Below are positions 36,187-48,017 of a stretch of DNA of 64,000 nucleotides, piece by piece; within the stretch, counting starts at the first letter, position 1, and each line of letters starts with the position of its first letter. Origin of the DNA: Naganishia liquefaciens (lineage: Eukaryota; Basidiomycota; Tremellomycetes; Filobasidiales; Filobasidiaceae); the NCBI GenBank assembly GCA_013423385.1, contig BLZA01000048.1, positions 90,456 to 154,455 of the forward strand. The letters are read 5' to 3'. The position numbers were made by a program, and so were the translations under genes. The notes beneath the pieces are model-generated. The model saw nothing but the letters and a program-made list of their open reading frames with translations, did no database searches and was not told the DNA's origin.

Positions 36187-38532
36187 CTATGATGCCACCT
36201 TGTCCCCTCTCCGATCCGGACTCGCACTCGGCGCCCTCTTCCTTGGCCCCGGTGCAGCGACTTTCATACCCGGCACCCGCCCGAACCGTCGCGTCCATCC
36301 CCACCGCGCATTCCACCGCGCCTCGGCAAGCTTCTCGGCCCGTCGTCGCTCAAACGCCGCTCGATAGCGCTCGTATCCCTCCTTGAACGTCTTGTCGACG
36401 CGAGAGGAAAAGATGAGTTCCCCGCGCGGGTTGACGGTAGGTGGGATTGGGGGGATCAGGGCCACGGGGGTCGTTGCGGGACTACCCGGGGGTGATAGCG
36501 TTGTCGAAGACGTCGTCGACGGCGGTGGGCTTGCGTTGCGGCGGACTGTCGCTGGTTTGATGTTGAGGAAGGGGATGTAGGAAAGGAGGGATTTAATGCT
36601 GCGTGGCGGTCTGCGCATGTTGAGGTGCATGTTGAGGCTGCGCAGTGAGCGATTGGCGTGCGGGACGTATCTAGGGGTCGCGGTGTCAGTGAACGTGCTT
36701 CGAGGACAGGCAGTACATGAGGACAAGCAAAGCCGCAAGGAGAGCCGCTGGAAAGCAGCGCCCTCGCCCTGCTCGGACCGAAATCTGATCGACGAGTCCA
36801 CCGGGTCGAGGCGTTGTCTAACATCCCCATCTCCAGCTCCTGCGCCGGCGTCTGTGCCCTGTCACTGACCCAAGCCTACACCGCTGTCAGGACAAATCCC
36901 CGCAGCGGGACTTTGCCGGCGTTGATCCATAGCTGGAGTCATGCGGCCGCCCTACGATGTTCTAAACCCCCGTCCTTGGAAGCTTGCCCCCGTACTGCAA
37001 CGTCGCAACAATGCGGCTGGACCATTGTTCGTCACCGCCTTCTGACGCCACACCACCGCCATTCCCTCCCTACCCAACGCCCATTCCCACACAGCGATCG
37101 ACCCTCGAATCACTCTTCCCCGACCCGCCTACCCGACACCATCATCCCGTCTCTCGAATCAACCCCACAAACACCCACGATACTCACTGATTTGCATAGC
37201 CGATCCGTTCCTGGTACATCCCGCTTGCGAAGAAGAGGACGAGTGTGACGAGCGCGACGGCGAGGAGCGCTTGGGAGAAGTATCGGGAGAGGGGGAGCTG
37301 TAGGGGTTGATGGTGGAGTCAGGTGGTTGGTGTGTGCGGCGAGGCGAGAGGCGGGTCGTGTGAAGGGGTTTCAGAATCCGGAGAGGTGGGTGGAAGATGC
37401 GGAGATGCAGCGGAAGGAATACGTATGCGGTGATCAGCGTTTACCGTTCCAGCCCTATATCATCGTCGCCATGCGGCGTACCTCGAATGTTCCAAAGACG
37501 ATCTTGTTGGCCAGGAAGACGATGGCGCCGATGAGGACGATGAGGAACGCTGTGCCAGGGGTACGTTAGCGCGTGTGGATGGATGATGGGCCGCACATTG
37601 CAAGTATTATGCGAGATACGTTGCGGCTAGAGCGATGTATGGTTTCATCCAGTTCGACATGCTTGGGCCGCTGATTCGACACATGCCTCGCCCAAAGGAG
37701 ACCCGAGAGCTTATGGCAGAACCGTATCTGCGGCCGAGAATTCCATAGCTCACGACGCGCCACAACCAAGCTCTCGGAAAACAAGGCAGGACACGCAATC
37801 TCTGCAGCATAGAGTCGTTGCGTTCGCCCTTTGGCGGGCTGTTGATGACTACACCCCGCGCTCGGAGTCCAACGGCGTGCAGCAGATCGTATCAGACCAC
37901 ACATCGAATGATATTCCACCCTATGGCAGCTATCTGGCGATCAACTCTCCAAGAACTTGTGTTCGCGGTGAACACTGATCGGAACCCCCCGCCTTTCCAT
38001 TCGCCCTGATCGTTCTTCAAGCCCCGATCCACAACAATCCCGAACCGCACCATCCGCACCCCCAGCCAATCAACTCACCTTCATACCGCCTCTTCCGCCG
38101 CTTCAACATCCGTGCATTCATCTTCAACCGCTCTTCAAACAGGAGCAAGTCCTTGTAGGTTGTCGTATCCGAGGACGGATGGAACGGTGCTGTTGGCGGA
38201 CGTTGCTGTGAATCGCGGGGGTCAGGTAAGGAGCCGAAGAGGGGTGTGGACGTACGCTGCGTGGCATGGTGGATGCTACGTTGGGGATATGGGCAGGAAG
38301 GGCAGGTAGAGGAGAGTCAGGTCTGGATGTAGGGGATGACTTCGTAGGGGATGCTCGCGGATTCAAATAGTTTCATAGTTCGCGTTTCCCCGCACAAGCT
38401 CGATTCGTTTTCGGCGCCCGGAATGGCGGAGGAAGCAGTCCCGTTCTCGAGGATGAATGGCCAGTCAGGTGGCGGCCGTGGAGGATGATGCTCAGCATTG
38501 TGTCGGGACAAGTGGAGACGCTTCTGGGACAT
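36187..38532 (-). CDS. SPO7: Spo7-like regulatory subunit of nuclear-envelope phosphatase
   Basis: Spo7 binds Nem1; the complex dephosphorylates the phosphatidate phosphatase Pah1/lipin at the ER and nuclear envelope. Minus strand, ATG at 38532. An early exon (38070-38160) has the family start YKDLLLFEERLKMNARMLKR with a basic RKRRYE. The next (around 37460-37560) encodes helix 1, AFLIVLIGAIVFLANKIVFG. The following one (around 37190-37300) encodes LPLSRYFSQALLAVALVTLV and ASGMYQERIGYANQ. The final exon (36187-36670) begins YVPHANRSLRSLNMHLNMRR and ends with a basic Ser/Pro-rich tail. The ANQ-YVPHANR join, across a 517-nt intron (36671-37187), is in frame and matches Spo7. The splicing of the N-terminal 80 residues (38290-38532) is unresolved. 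Confidence 0.75.
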
Positions 38533-38636
38533 GGCCTTTGACGAAAGACAGAAGACTCGTTACGGAATACAAATTGTGATGCCGCTCCTAGGCACCAGAT
38601 ATACATCTGGCTCGGAGCAGCAGAAATCGCGAGGAT

Positions 38637-39410
38637 TCATGGTACTGAATCAGCATTTCGCGCTAGTCTCGAATGGGAGGAAAGATGTACGAAGGCATCT
38701 TTAGCTCCCTCCGCTCTCGTCGCGATCCATTGCTGCTTGAACAAAGATTTCTGTCTGGCTTGCTTGTGCTTTGCTACTTTCTCCTGGAAGGCTTTTGTAC
38801 GTTCCCTCAAAGGGCGTTGTGGGGCTGGGCGAGCTCTCTTCTTCTGCAATAGATCACCTACACATTTGTCTAGGGTTGCTTTCAGTTCCTTGTCCAAATT
38901 CTCAGCCGTTACCCCTCGAAGTGGTTCATCGGTGAATCTTTCTCTCAGAACGTACTCCGTATTTCGGAAAGTACATTTTTCATCCGATGTCAGCGATGGA
39001 TCGGACCTGCATTCCCTTTGCAGATCGGTATATTCCTGAAGTAGCTTCTCAAGATCCTCTCCCAATTTGACTTTGCTCAGTTTTATTTGCAGCCGCGTCT
39101 TCTTGCAGAGTTCTACGTTCGGCGTCGAGCCTTTCAATAGCTTGCTTGTATATGTCATCCGAATGACCAGATGGCACAATCTCCTTAGCGGAGACAACAG
39201 AGGATGAGTCATTAATTGAGCTAGGAGCTGACACTGTAGTATTCGCGGCCCGAGGGAACAAGGGGACAGCAGAAGATGAGTAGGTATACATTCAAACAGT
39301 AAATGCTCGATGGCGAGACATGGATCGTCATTCACAGTGAACTCACTTGTGGTTCTTGTTGAGGTTCGACGGCCGTTTCTGGAATCGCTACCGTCTCAAT
39401 GCGATAGTAT
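38637..39410 (-). pseudogene. Coiled-coil hypothetical gene, possibly frameshifted
   Basis: No known family. The 3' part is a solid coding-like frame with charged helices (KLGEDLEKLLQEYTDLQREC, NLDKELKATLDKCVGDLLQK, KARPAPQRPLRERTK-type end) stopping at 38637. Upstream, the best coding-like frame is different (SAKEIVPSGHSDDIYKQAI, then ERLDAERRTLQEDAAANK), and there is no room for an intron between the two around 39060-39080. That suggests an indel, or that one of the two frames is chance. A short exon further upstream (YYRIETVAIPETAVEP) ends with a GTGAGT donor near 39350, but I found no start codon for it. I call it a probable decayed or misread gene. Confidence 0.4.
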
Positions 39411-39741
39411 AAGTTCAAGTTGCCCAGGCTGATTAACACTAGCTGCCTACATTGGAAGTGTGTGGATTGTGCAGTGGAAGTTGGCCGAGATTAGGAAAGG
39501 GTCGGGGATTGGATAAGGGTCGACCGACGATCATTCTGTTCAGCGGAATTGCTTGATTATTTATCTTATACTAGCCGTAGGATCGCTGTGCATGAAGGGA
39601 TCTTTGCGCAAAGACCCCTTGTTGAATATATGAGACATGCGCCTGCGCGGCGCGGATTTGGGTAAAGCGCGAGCGCGATTTTTCGTCTCAAACTATATAG
39701 CGAGCTCATCAGATACTCTTCACCCTGTACACCTGTTACTC

Positions 39742-39834
39742 TAAGGCTTTCAGTGTATTGACCTTAGCGTAACAGGTATGTAGTGTTCACTATGACAATA
39801 TTAAGGCTTTCAGTGTATTGACCTTAGCGTAACA
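39742..39834. repeat. 33-bp direct repeat pair, 60-bp offset
   Basis: A 33-base unit beginning TAAGGCTTTCAGTGTATTGA occurs at 39742-39774 and again at 39802-39834, identical, separated by a 27-base spacer. It lies just downstream of a TATA-like AACTATATAG (39691-39700). Could be a duplicated regulatory site or a remnant of local tandem duplication. Confidence 0.8.
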
Positions 39835-41337
39835 CCCCTGATCAAAATCCACCCAATACGGAACTCTCTTTTGTTACCAGTCAGGGATCTTCATCACGAC
39901 ATCGCACAAACAGGCCTTTATCGCTACAGCTAAAGGTATTTGGGCGGCGTCAAGCTCGGTACTCCTTCACTAAAGGCTATGCATGCTTGCGGAGTACTGC
40001 AGAAAATGATGTGAACTGGACCTCCTCTAATCCAGACATGACCATTGAAGACTAAGCTGATGTGCGCTATTTGCTAATGGAGGAGAAGCGTTGACAACTT
40101 GCACGAGACTCTAGCCAATAGGAAATACCTCTTACTACATAGGATCCTACCCAATGAAGAATCTGTCAAAGCTTTGGAAGCATGCTTGACTGGAATTTGA
40201 ATTGACCTTTCACAACACGGATACCTATATCCGCTGGAAGACAATGTCCAGCTGTCAACTTGTGCCAAGCTTGGCAGAAGTATGAAGAAGTATGAAGGAG
40301 ACAAGTCGACAGAAGTCACAAAGTAGCAGTGTCTTGATATGCATTTTCGATAGAGCGTTCATGTATCTTCAGGTATGAAGACATCGCGGGCAGTGAGCTA
40401 GAGCCAGCCTCAGCCTCCCGCCGCTCGAAGGCTCAGGAAACCCATGCGTTTCATGAGTGCGATCTCCAGTGGTGTAGGGTCGCGCTTCGGCCCTTCACTT
40501 GCGTCCGGTCCGCTTGTCTATAATGACTACTCGCCAATTCGTTCTATCTGACACGTTTTTTACAGACAAGGTTTTGAGCCCCGATGAGATTCGATGAACA
40601 GTTCAAGGTATCGACCGCAAAAAAACTCTCGCTTTGATACATGACATCTGGTGTAAAACTATACGGTCGCCGCGGCAGAGATGATTTCAAAATCTTTGGA
40701 CGCAAGTTGTACATCGAAGTTAAAAAGACGCTTGGCAAGTCCGGTTTGAAAACCTGATCTTGCCCGTATCGACACCGCAAAGAGGACTGAATGATTAGCC
40801 TTTACACTCTTGCGCCTCAATCTAAAATCGAATCGCGTTCAAAGACCCGCGGATCGTCTTTCATGCAGGTGCGGCACCTCTCAAAAAGTTGCCGACTGAA
40901 TTTGTTAATGCGGAACATGTGATTCCATCTCAGGATCTGGACTCGCCAAAGCATTGAGTCGGAAACGCGAGCTAGAGGCAGCGTTTGGCACCCGCCTTAT
41001 CGATAACATGTGAGGCACAAGAATGTGCACCAAGCGCAAACGATCATTCTCGATGCATGGGTCAGACCGACCCTGCAAGGGGGCAAAGATAGCTGTACTG
41101 CATTGAATACGACACCAATGTTTCCGACTAGACTAAATTATAGCGACATCTCTACTTTCGGAGGGGGAATTGAGGCTGGATTGGACATCCCGGAAAGATT
41201 GCGACTGCATTGTGAATTTGTGATGTGTCTTCTGCGGGTAGTGGTTGGTCAAAACAATTCTTTCAATTCGATGTAGAACAGGATGGAAACCTCTGTCCCA
41301 TTTAAAAACTTGTGCACTCACTGCCAAATCGAAGTCT
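39835..41337. other. Gene-free stretch in the accessory region
   Basis: About 1.5 kb with lower GC than its surroundings and only short frames without domains. No transposase, reverse transcriptase or terminal repeats recognised. Confidence 0.4.
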
Positions 41338-41797
41338 CTAAGTTTGAGTGGCAGCAACGCTTACGCAAGGGTTCCCCATTTTCTGCAGCAGTTTTTGCGC
41401 TTCCTGCTTTCTGCGCATCAAGTCCGAAAGATATCGCCTCTCATGAACAATAGTGCCCTCAACTTTGCCCTCTTGATCATTTGGGTCCTGTCTTGACTCG
41501 CTTGTCTTTTCATCGCTTTGTTGATCTTTCTCCAGGACAGATATCCTGTTCCTACAGTCGGAGATCCAATTGCTTAATAGCTCGATTTGCTGCTCCTGAC
41601 TAACATATGAATCAATGTACGATGCATCCGGGACTGAAATCCAATCGGTTCCCAATCGATCATCCTTTTCAGCCTCCCCATGAGTAGATGAGTCTGGTAC
41701 TGATTTGCTTGAGACACTTATATGGTCTGAGTTTCTCCTGCAAAGCCGAAGGTCTTTGAGAGAGATGGGACTGCTGATGACGGGCTGCTCCGACTGC
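41338..41797 (-). CDS. Partial coiled-coil hypothetical protein (3' exon)
   Basis: A coding-like minus-strand frame ends at 41338 and remains open to a CATAG/CAG acceptor-like site at about 41797-41800. The translation is hydrophilic: Ser-rich, then GTDWISVPDASYIDSY, QEQQIELLSNWISDCRNRIS, and a Glu/Lys-rich helix (RRYLSDLMRRKQEAQKLLQK). No family recognised. The 5' exon(s) were not found, so the gene model is incomplete. In style it resembles the coiled-coil gene at 38.6-39.4 kb; both may belong to a lineage-specific set. Confidence 0.4.
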
Positions 41798-41800
41798 TAT

Positions 41801-43320
41801 GAAGGAGAGGCAATCAAAGAGGTCTTTGAAACGGTTTTCTTCACTTAGGCTTTGCTGGGGGTTTCGTTATCGTATAGCGTTTACGTTCTGACGCCAGGAA
41901 TATCTCCGCATGAGCACGGTAAAACCTTCAATACTCCCCTCATCGTGACAGACGGACATACCTATGATGAGAACAGATCGATCTATTGATAACAAAAGGA
42001 CCCCCACGGTTGTGCCCACAACTGCCATTATACATATATATCTCGGCGTCAGGCTGCTTGAGTGTTTTTCGCCTTTCCCTTCATTCACTGGCTAGGGGTA
42101 ACGAAAGGAAACGCTGTAAAAAGGAGACACATTGCAATGTCATCATTCGGAAATGTTGGTATGCTATTTGCAGCAAAGTATATCCAGGGCAGCCCATTGC
42201 AGTAGTCTCAATTCTGTAGGGCAAGAGACCTGTTACTGCTCTTCAGAATAGCTTTCATCGCCTGCGCAAAGGGCTTACAGCAAACTTTGGCGCAAGAAAG
42301 CTAGCACGTCATCTGGACTTGTCAAGGGAAGCAATGCGGCTGGCCGGCACTATACTTTCAAAACGTATCCGTCTAGTCGAGACTGTCTGTCAAAGTCCTT
42401 GTGAAGGGTTTTCACGCGTACAAGTCGTCATTCGCGTGAAGCGTTCAACGAGCAGTGACGCAAGCATTCTGCCGACTTCTGACTCTTGGATTTGGCGACA
42501 AGCTTGTAGCTCTGCATTTACGAATGGTGGATTGTCTATCGAGGGTTTTATATGACGGGTAGCTGCCTCTGACAGTTTGTGATGGCCGTCGAGTGGTTTC
42601 CGAGTGATTCAGAGATGTTGGAGAATCATTGGCCATACCCAGATATAAGGCGCAGCTCGACCCCCGAGCTTGAAAATACTCGGCAAAGGATAAAGAACAA
42701 TTCGAAGACGAAGCTCCCTTCAGTTATATAGCCTGCCTACGCTTTATGCTCGATAGCGAGCACCGATAGACGGAGCCCTGACTCACTAACTATAGTACTA
42801 AGTGAAACTTTGTGCAGTGGTGATGTCATTCTCTGGGATTGGCTACTGACTTGAAAGCTAGACTAAGCGCGACACGAAGAGGCTTGCGACCCTTGCGAAA
42901 TCTTCAAGCGAGCAAGGGTTGCTGTGTGAACAGTCGTTCTATGTACACACGAGGAACAGAGATACCCAGATTGCGCCGAAAGATGTCGTCTCGCTCTGCT
43001 AGGAGCTTTGTCTCCCTCTATGCTCATTTTCCAAATTCGAAGAGTCCAATGCCCTTTGCCTACTCGGAAGTAGACCGTCTTTTCGTCGCGAAGCGGATCA
43101 TCCAGCACCTCGACCCGAACACCGTGTCTTTACGATAAGAACGCCCCGGCGCGACACGTGCCTCCCATCGAGACGTCTCTCCCATGCGGGGCTTACCTAA
43201 TACGCGGAAGCAGACTGGGCGGGGGACCCTCAGCTTCCAGCACCTGCGACGCTCATCACCAAGGTTCCTCTCCAACAACCCGTTACTCTCCCCGCCATCT
43301 AGCCGCCCAGCAACTTTACC
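41801..43320. other. Gene-free stretch upstream of SGT2
   Basis: About 1.5 kb. Short frames on both strands (42839-43138, 43060-43443 and others) lack domains, and several start at non-ATG codons. The 3' end holds the C/T-rich SGT2 leader. Confidence 0.4.
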
Positions 43321-45441
43321 ATGGCAACCACAGACGCCACCAAGCAGATTGCGTATTCCATGTATGTCCTTCCCCCGTCTCGCCCGCACGTACTGGACTG
43401 ACGTGTACCCTTTTCGGCGCCCAGCATCGCCTTTCTCCGGCAATGCGAGACGGACGGGAGTGTCCCGTCTGCCAATGTCGAGTCACTGCAAGATGCCGTC
43501 TTGGCGCTTGGCGATGCATTTGACGTTGATGCGGATTCCGAAGAGGTCAAGACGGCAACAGGGTTGAAGACGATGTACGACGCCTACGTTGCGTCCAACA
43601 CCAACGCCAGCGCATCATCTACTCGATCACAACAACAACAGCAACAGCAACAACAACCACAAGCATCGGCCAAGACGACAAAGCAAGTTTCCGCCGCCGA
43701 CAAGGCCCGTGCTGAATCCCTCAAGGCAGAAGGCAACGCCGCCATTGCACAACGTCTCTACAGCTCGGCCGTCGACAAGTACTCTCAAGCGATCGCGCTC
43801 GACGAAGGGAATGCCGTGTATTGGAGTAATCGGGCGGCCGCGTGGGGTGCGCTGGGGGAGCATGCAAAGGCGGTCAAGGATGCTGAGAGGGCGGTCGAGG
43901 TCGATGCTGGGTTTGTGAGAGGGTGGAGTCGGTTGGGGTGAGTACCAAGCGGGGGGGAGCTGGATGGATGATCAGATGAGCGGACGAGGGCGGGCAGTAG
44001 TCGAAGACACCACGATACCGTATTGCACAGCGCGCGGAAAAGCCTCAGGTCCGCCGAGGCAACGAACCGGTGCTTCATCGTCGGCTCGTCGAGGACGAAT
44101 ACGCCGCAAAGTCGAGGAACGATGCTCAAAAACTCTTGCTGTGCGTGGAATCGCCACATCCACCGTTTTCAAAATGCGTCTGTCCCACACCTGCGCGGAA
44201 CAAGCCGGCTGATTGTGAGAGGCGACGAACGATGCGGTTCTCGAGGCTATCGCAGGACGGCACGAAATTCTAGGGCAGTATTTCCCGGAACAAGGGAGTT
44301 GCGCTGCGTCAAAGATGGGCGTTACCCAGAGCCGGCTTTGGTGCTGGACGTCAGGTTCGGCCGGGCATCCATGTCCTTTGCATGCGGGCGGTCCGGCGAG
44401 CGTTGGGAGTCCCTTGAGGAGATCGTTTGGTAGAGCGCCACGCGAAGAAAGAGTTTAGGGCTGGGGCGGGTTGAGCGCCAAAGATGAGGCGCAGTCGGTA
44501 CAGTCAATGTTGTGCGACTCTCCTTTGCCATCTGGATGGGCTCGGCCAAGGGCGGCAGGCTGGGAAGGGCGAATTCTCATCAGGATTCGATACATGTCTC
44601 GAAGCCGACTTGTCTCGGAGGGATACGTTTGACGGCACTGGGTGATGGCGACGCTGCAGGAAGGCAGGGTTCCATTGTCGTGCGCCCCCTCACCTATGAC
44701 GCCGGCATGCCAACGGTCTCTCGCTTTCTCGGTCATCCTACGGGTGTCATGCCAGAAGCAAAAGAGATTCCAGTCGTATCGACTCTGTCTACCGACCCTT
44801 TTACTGATAATCTCACCCACAGCCACGCCCACTACTCGCTCGGCAACTACGAAGAATCCATCAAGGCCTATACCCACGGCCTCACCCTCGACCCGAACAA
44901 CGCCAACATGAAGCAAGCGCTCGCTCAAGCCACAACCAAAGCCAAGCAAGCCGAAGAGCAAGGCAGTGATGAGGAGGATGATGCCGGCGTCGTGCCCGGT
45001 CGAAGCGCCGGTGGACCTGGTGGTATGCCGGATATGAGCGCGCTGGCGGCCATGATGGGCAGCATGGGCGGGGGAGCCGGTGGTGCTGGTGGACCCGGTG
45101 GAATGCCGGATCTGGCGGGATTGATGAGCAACCCTGCCGTCATGCAGATGTACGTACTCGTCGGACGGAGGACGGACTTGGCTGACCCCCCTGCAGGGCG
45201 CAAAACATGATGGCCAACGGCGGTCTCGAACGACTGATGGCCAACCCGTCAATGAGGAATATGGTACGTAGTCATCTACTCCGACCAGGGCGCCGAGCTG
45301 ATCGTTTTTGGCGCTCAGGCCGAACGCATGCAGAGCGGCGGAGGAATGCCGGACATCGAGGCCCTTCGGAACGATCCGGAGATGCGAAAGCTGGCCGAGG
45401 ATATGATGGGCGGCGCCGGCGGTCCTGGTGCCGGTCGATGA
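43321..45441 (+). CDS. SGT2: Small glutamine-rich TPR protein Sgt2/SGTA
   Basis: Cytosolic co-chaperone that receives tail-anchored membrane proteins and passes them to the GET/TRC pathway. Five exons, 43321-43361, 43425-43937, 44823-45149, 45197-45263 and 45319-45441, sum to 1,071 nt (356 aa) with consistent phases. The N-terminal dimerisation domain contains KQIAYSIIAFLRQCETDGSV, then LQDAVLALGDAFDVD. A Gln tract follows (residues ~96-110). The three-TPR block starts at ARAESLKAEGNAAIAQRLYS and includes YWSNRAAAWGALGEHAKAVK and HAHYSLGNYEESIKAYTHGL. The C-terminus has the Met/Gly-rich client-binding region (GGPGGMPDMSALAAMMGSMG) and NPAVMQMAQNMMANGGLERL. Intron 2, inside the third TPR, is 885 nt against the usual ~55. 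Confidence 0.95.
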
Positions 45442-46044
45442 GCATAAAGGATAAGGGGAAGACTAGGCGATTCTTGTATGGGCAGTATTCATCGGTGGGC
45501 CTATCGTGCAAGTCAATTATGGAGTGCTTCAGCTACGATCCGCCGCCCTGCATCCTGTGGCGGTGTTCTTACGCAGTCGAGCAGGGTCTCAACTCTCTTA
45601 GCAGAGGCGCTGGTCGTCAACCAGACGACAAGATGGTCGCCTCGTCCAATCTGCAGGCGGCGCGAGCTCTTTAGCTTATCGCAAAGGTTCGAATGCTTGT
45701 GGCTTTGTCGAATGCGAAGTGTTTCCGATACATCCTTATGAAAGGCGGCGTCACACTTGTCGTGACTGTACACTTGCAAAAGTATGCACGACAGGTCACG
45801 GGCATTGTTGCCGTCGAGGCGTGAAAGCTGTGACTCGGATGCAGTAATTGATCTACGATAGACCGATTTGCTAGTGAACAAGTCTTTGAACACGCTCTTT
45901 AAATGCGACCTTGAGGGTGAAGATCAAAAGCTGGTCAACAACGAAACTAATCCACGAAACGAGGGTTAAGAAGTTTTTCTTGTGCTCAATAGATGTAGAT
46001 AAGCTGCCGAATGGAAGTTGTTTAGAACCGCACGAGTAGCGATC
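45442..46044. other. Intergenic region, SGT2 3' side
   Basis: About 600 bases between SGT2 and the 3' side of the permease pseudogene. Only short frames without domains; presumably the SGT2 3' UTR and decayed sequence. Confidence 0.4.
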
Positions 46045-47690
46045 CGCCACGACTCACTTCGTCCTGCTCGACATCCGTCAGGTGCAAAAAAAAAAAGCAT
46101 TCTGGCCGAGCATATCACTCGCATCGCCGGCTTCATACTTTCTCGCCAGGGATCGATCAACCAGCTTTATCGGCTTACCATTGGCTTCTCTCTCCTTTTC
46201 CTTGCGCTTGTTCATGATAAATTAAGAAGCGACGATCAAGCTGATGAGACGGTAGATGAGCTGTGTATGTCGCAAGTCATCTGCAATGCCCACGCACACA
46301 CTCTGATACCACCCGAAGCTACAAAAAGGCCCAACACGGCTCTCAGGCCGCTGCAATAGAGCGGAGCATCTTGGGATCTGAACAGAAGGGCCCTGCGGTG
46401 GGTTCCAAAGTCAAATTGACCGCGGCGACGAGACCCGACAATGACCTGCCCACGATGTTACCAGTAGCGTCTCCTACCTGTATGGGGTGAAAAGAGAGGT
46501 CGGTGAACCACAAAGCAGGTGGTTCTCCTTGGAAAATTGCTAACCGCAAACGTGGCCACAACAGTCGACTTCTTCGTGTAACTTGCTGTATTACTGACAA
46601 CTACTCAATAGAGCGTTAGTATTGGCCGCTGCGGCCGAGGCAGGGAATACCAACCTGAACTTAGGCCAACTCGTGATCAAGGGATTCGCGCCGTAGAGGA
46701 AACCGATCAGGCTGGAAAACCGTCAAGCCCATCAGGATGTGGTTTGGGCCAACGTACTTTGTGCAGTACCAGATACCGAAGCGAAGGCGTTCTAGTGGCG
46801 CTTGCAAATTGGAGGAGAATGTAATGGTGGAAAGATACGTCAGCTCAGAACGCCTATACCATGTTACGGTAACGATACCTGAAGAACGAAGCATCAGTGC
46901 TTGACCGCGACTGTGCGCTTCGTATCTACTAAACAACGGTAGACAAGACGCTTGAAACAAGCCGAGGAAGATTGGGAAGCGATCAGGCCGTGAAAGTTAC
47001 GTGATGCCGCCATGCTGCAAATAGCAATGCCCCAGCAAGTAGATGTGGCTCTACGTTCACGGGAGGACTAGAGCGTAAGATCATGTTCGCGATATTGGGC
47101 TATTCACGTCATGAGGATTTGGGTGGGCACCTTGATGATGGATAATGCCGAGACGGGCTGCCATCCCAGCTGGGCCCTGTATCCGGATGACCCGATCAGG
47201 CAGTATTGGCGTCCAACGAGGTTCTGGAGAGGAAATCAATCAGCCAGTTCATGCTGAAGACGGTGGCGTGCCCACAGCTTCAGTCTTCATATCAAAGTTG
47301 GCTCCCTGTCGTCCGACGGATTTATCCAGGGTTTGTAGATAGTACATCCGTGCCAAAATAGGGCGGATGACTCAGTAGATCTTGCGGGGTATGTAGCGGC
47401 TCTAAGCATGTCCCCATCAAGTGTATGACACGGAATAACAGTAGAGTGATTGCCAACCTGTTCATCGGTTAGCTCAACCCGCTCGCCCTGTAGAATCTCT
47501 TCAGCCGTATCAACTTTGCCCTTCGAGACTCGAAGTTATACCACCGGAGCTTTGCTGGGCTTATGCTGGAATTGAGAAACTTGTCGTTGTATCTAAGCTC
47601 CGGATGCTTCCTTCGGACTGGAACCTTTCATGTCAGCTGACCGCTGGTTGACCAACACATTTGGCTCGACAACATCAAGTCTGCAGTCGC
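46045..47690 (-). pseudogene. Decayed Dal5-family (allantoate/nicotinate-type) MFS permease
   Basis: Minus-strand remnants in the right order for an anion:cation symporter (Dal5/Tna1/Seo1 type). N-terminus: RVSKGKVDTAEEILQGERVE, LTDEQ. Helix 1: VIRPILARMYYLQTLDKSV and GANFDMKTEAVG. Then LIGSSGYRAQLGWQPVSALS, and farther on WYRRSELTYL and LRFGIWYCTKYVG, a hallmark of the family. The C-terminus has MNKRKEKEREANGKPIKLVD and LHLTDVEQDE. The reading frame is broken. A TAA (forward TTA at 47536-47538) lies in the N-terminal part, where CAA would fit. A TGA (forward TCA at 47372-47374) lies where the family has a Trp after RKI. Several segments are missing or out of frame. Two of the stops are single C-to-T-type changes. 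A poly-A run (46086-46097 region) interrupts the end. Confidence 0.7.
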
Positions 47691-48017
47691 AGACGGGACA
47701 ACGACAGCTTTGGCAACGCCCCGGCCCGCTCGAGGGCGATTTTATCCATCGATAGCATGAAAGATCCTTGACTAGCCGATACGTTGATCCAGCGAAAGCG
47801 TGCTCTGGGCGCAGTATCCAGTTCACGCACAATCAACAAACGCGATTGATTGACCTATACCCTGGGGTCTCGGAGAAACTCAGACAGATCCGGATCCAGC
47901 GGCTCCCGGACCGGGAATCCCGATCCACCAGGATGAGGCTGAATACGTGCTTCCCGTTATAACGCTTGCTTTCCTCGTACATGTCGCTTTCCTCTTGGCA
48001 GCCGCGAACGGAGAACA
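47691..48017. other. Intergenic region upstream of the SDR gene
   Basis: About 330 bases between the 5' side of the dead permease and the dehydrogenase start. Probably a former divergent promoter. No coding signal recognised. Confidence 0.4.

Noticed and set aside
43971-44433. Intron frames of SGT2 considered as a nested gene
   Set aside because: Frames of up to 136 codons on both strands lack domains and splice signals; kept only as an unexplained long intron.
44455-45252. 265-codon minus-strand frame over SGT2
   Set aside because: Lies antisense to SGT2 exons 3-4 and its intron; no recognisable protein.
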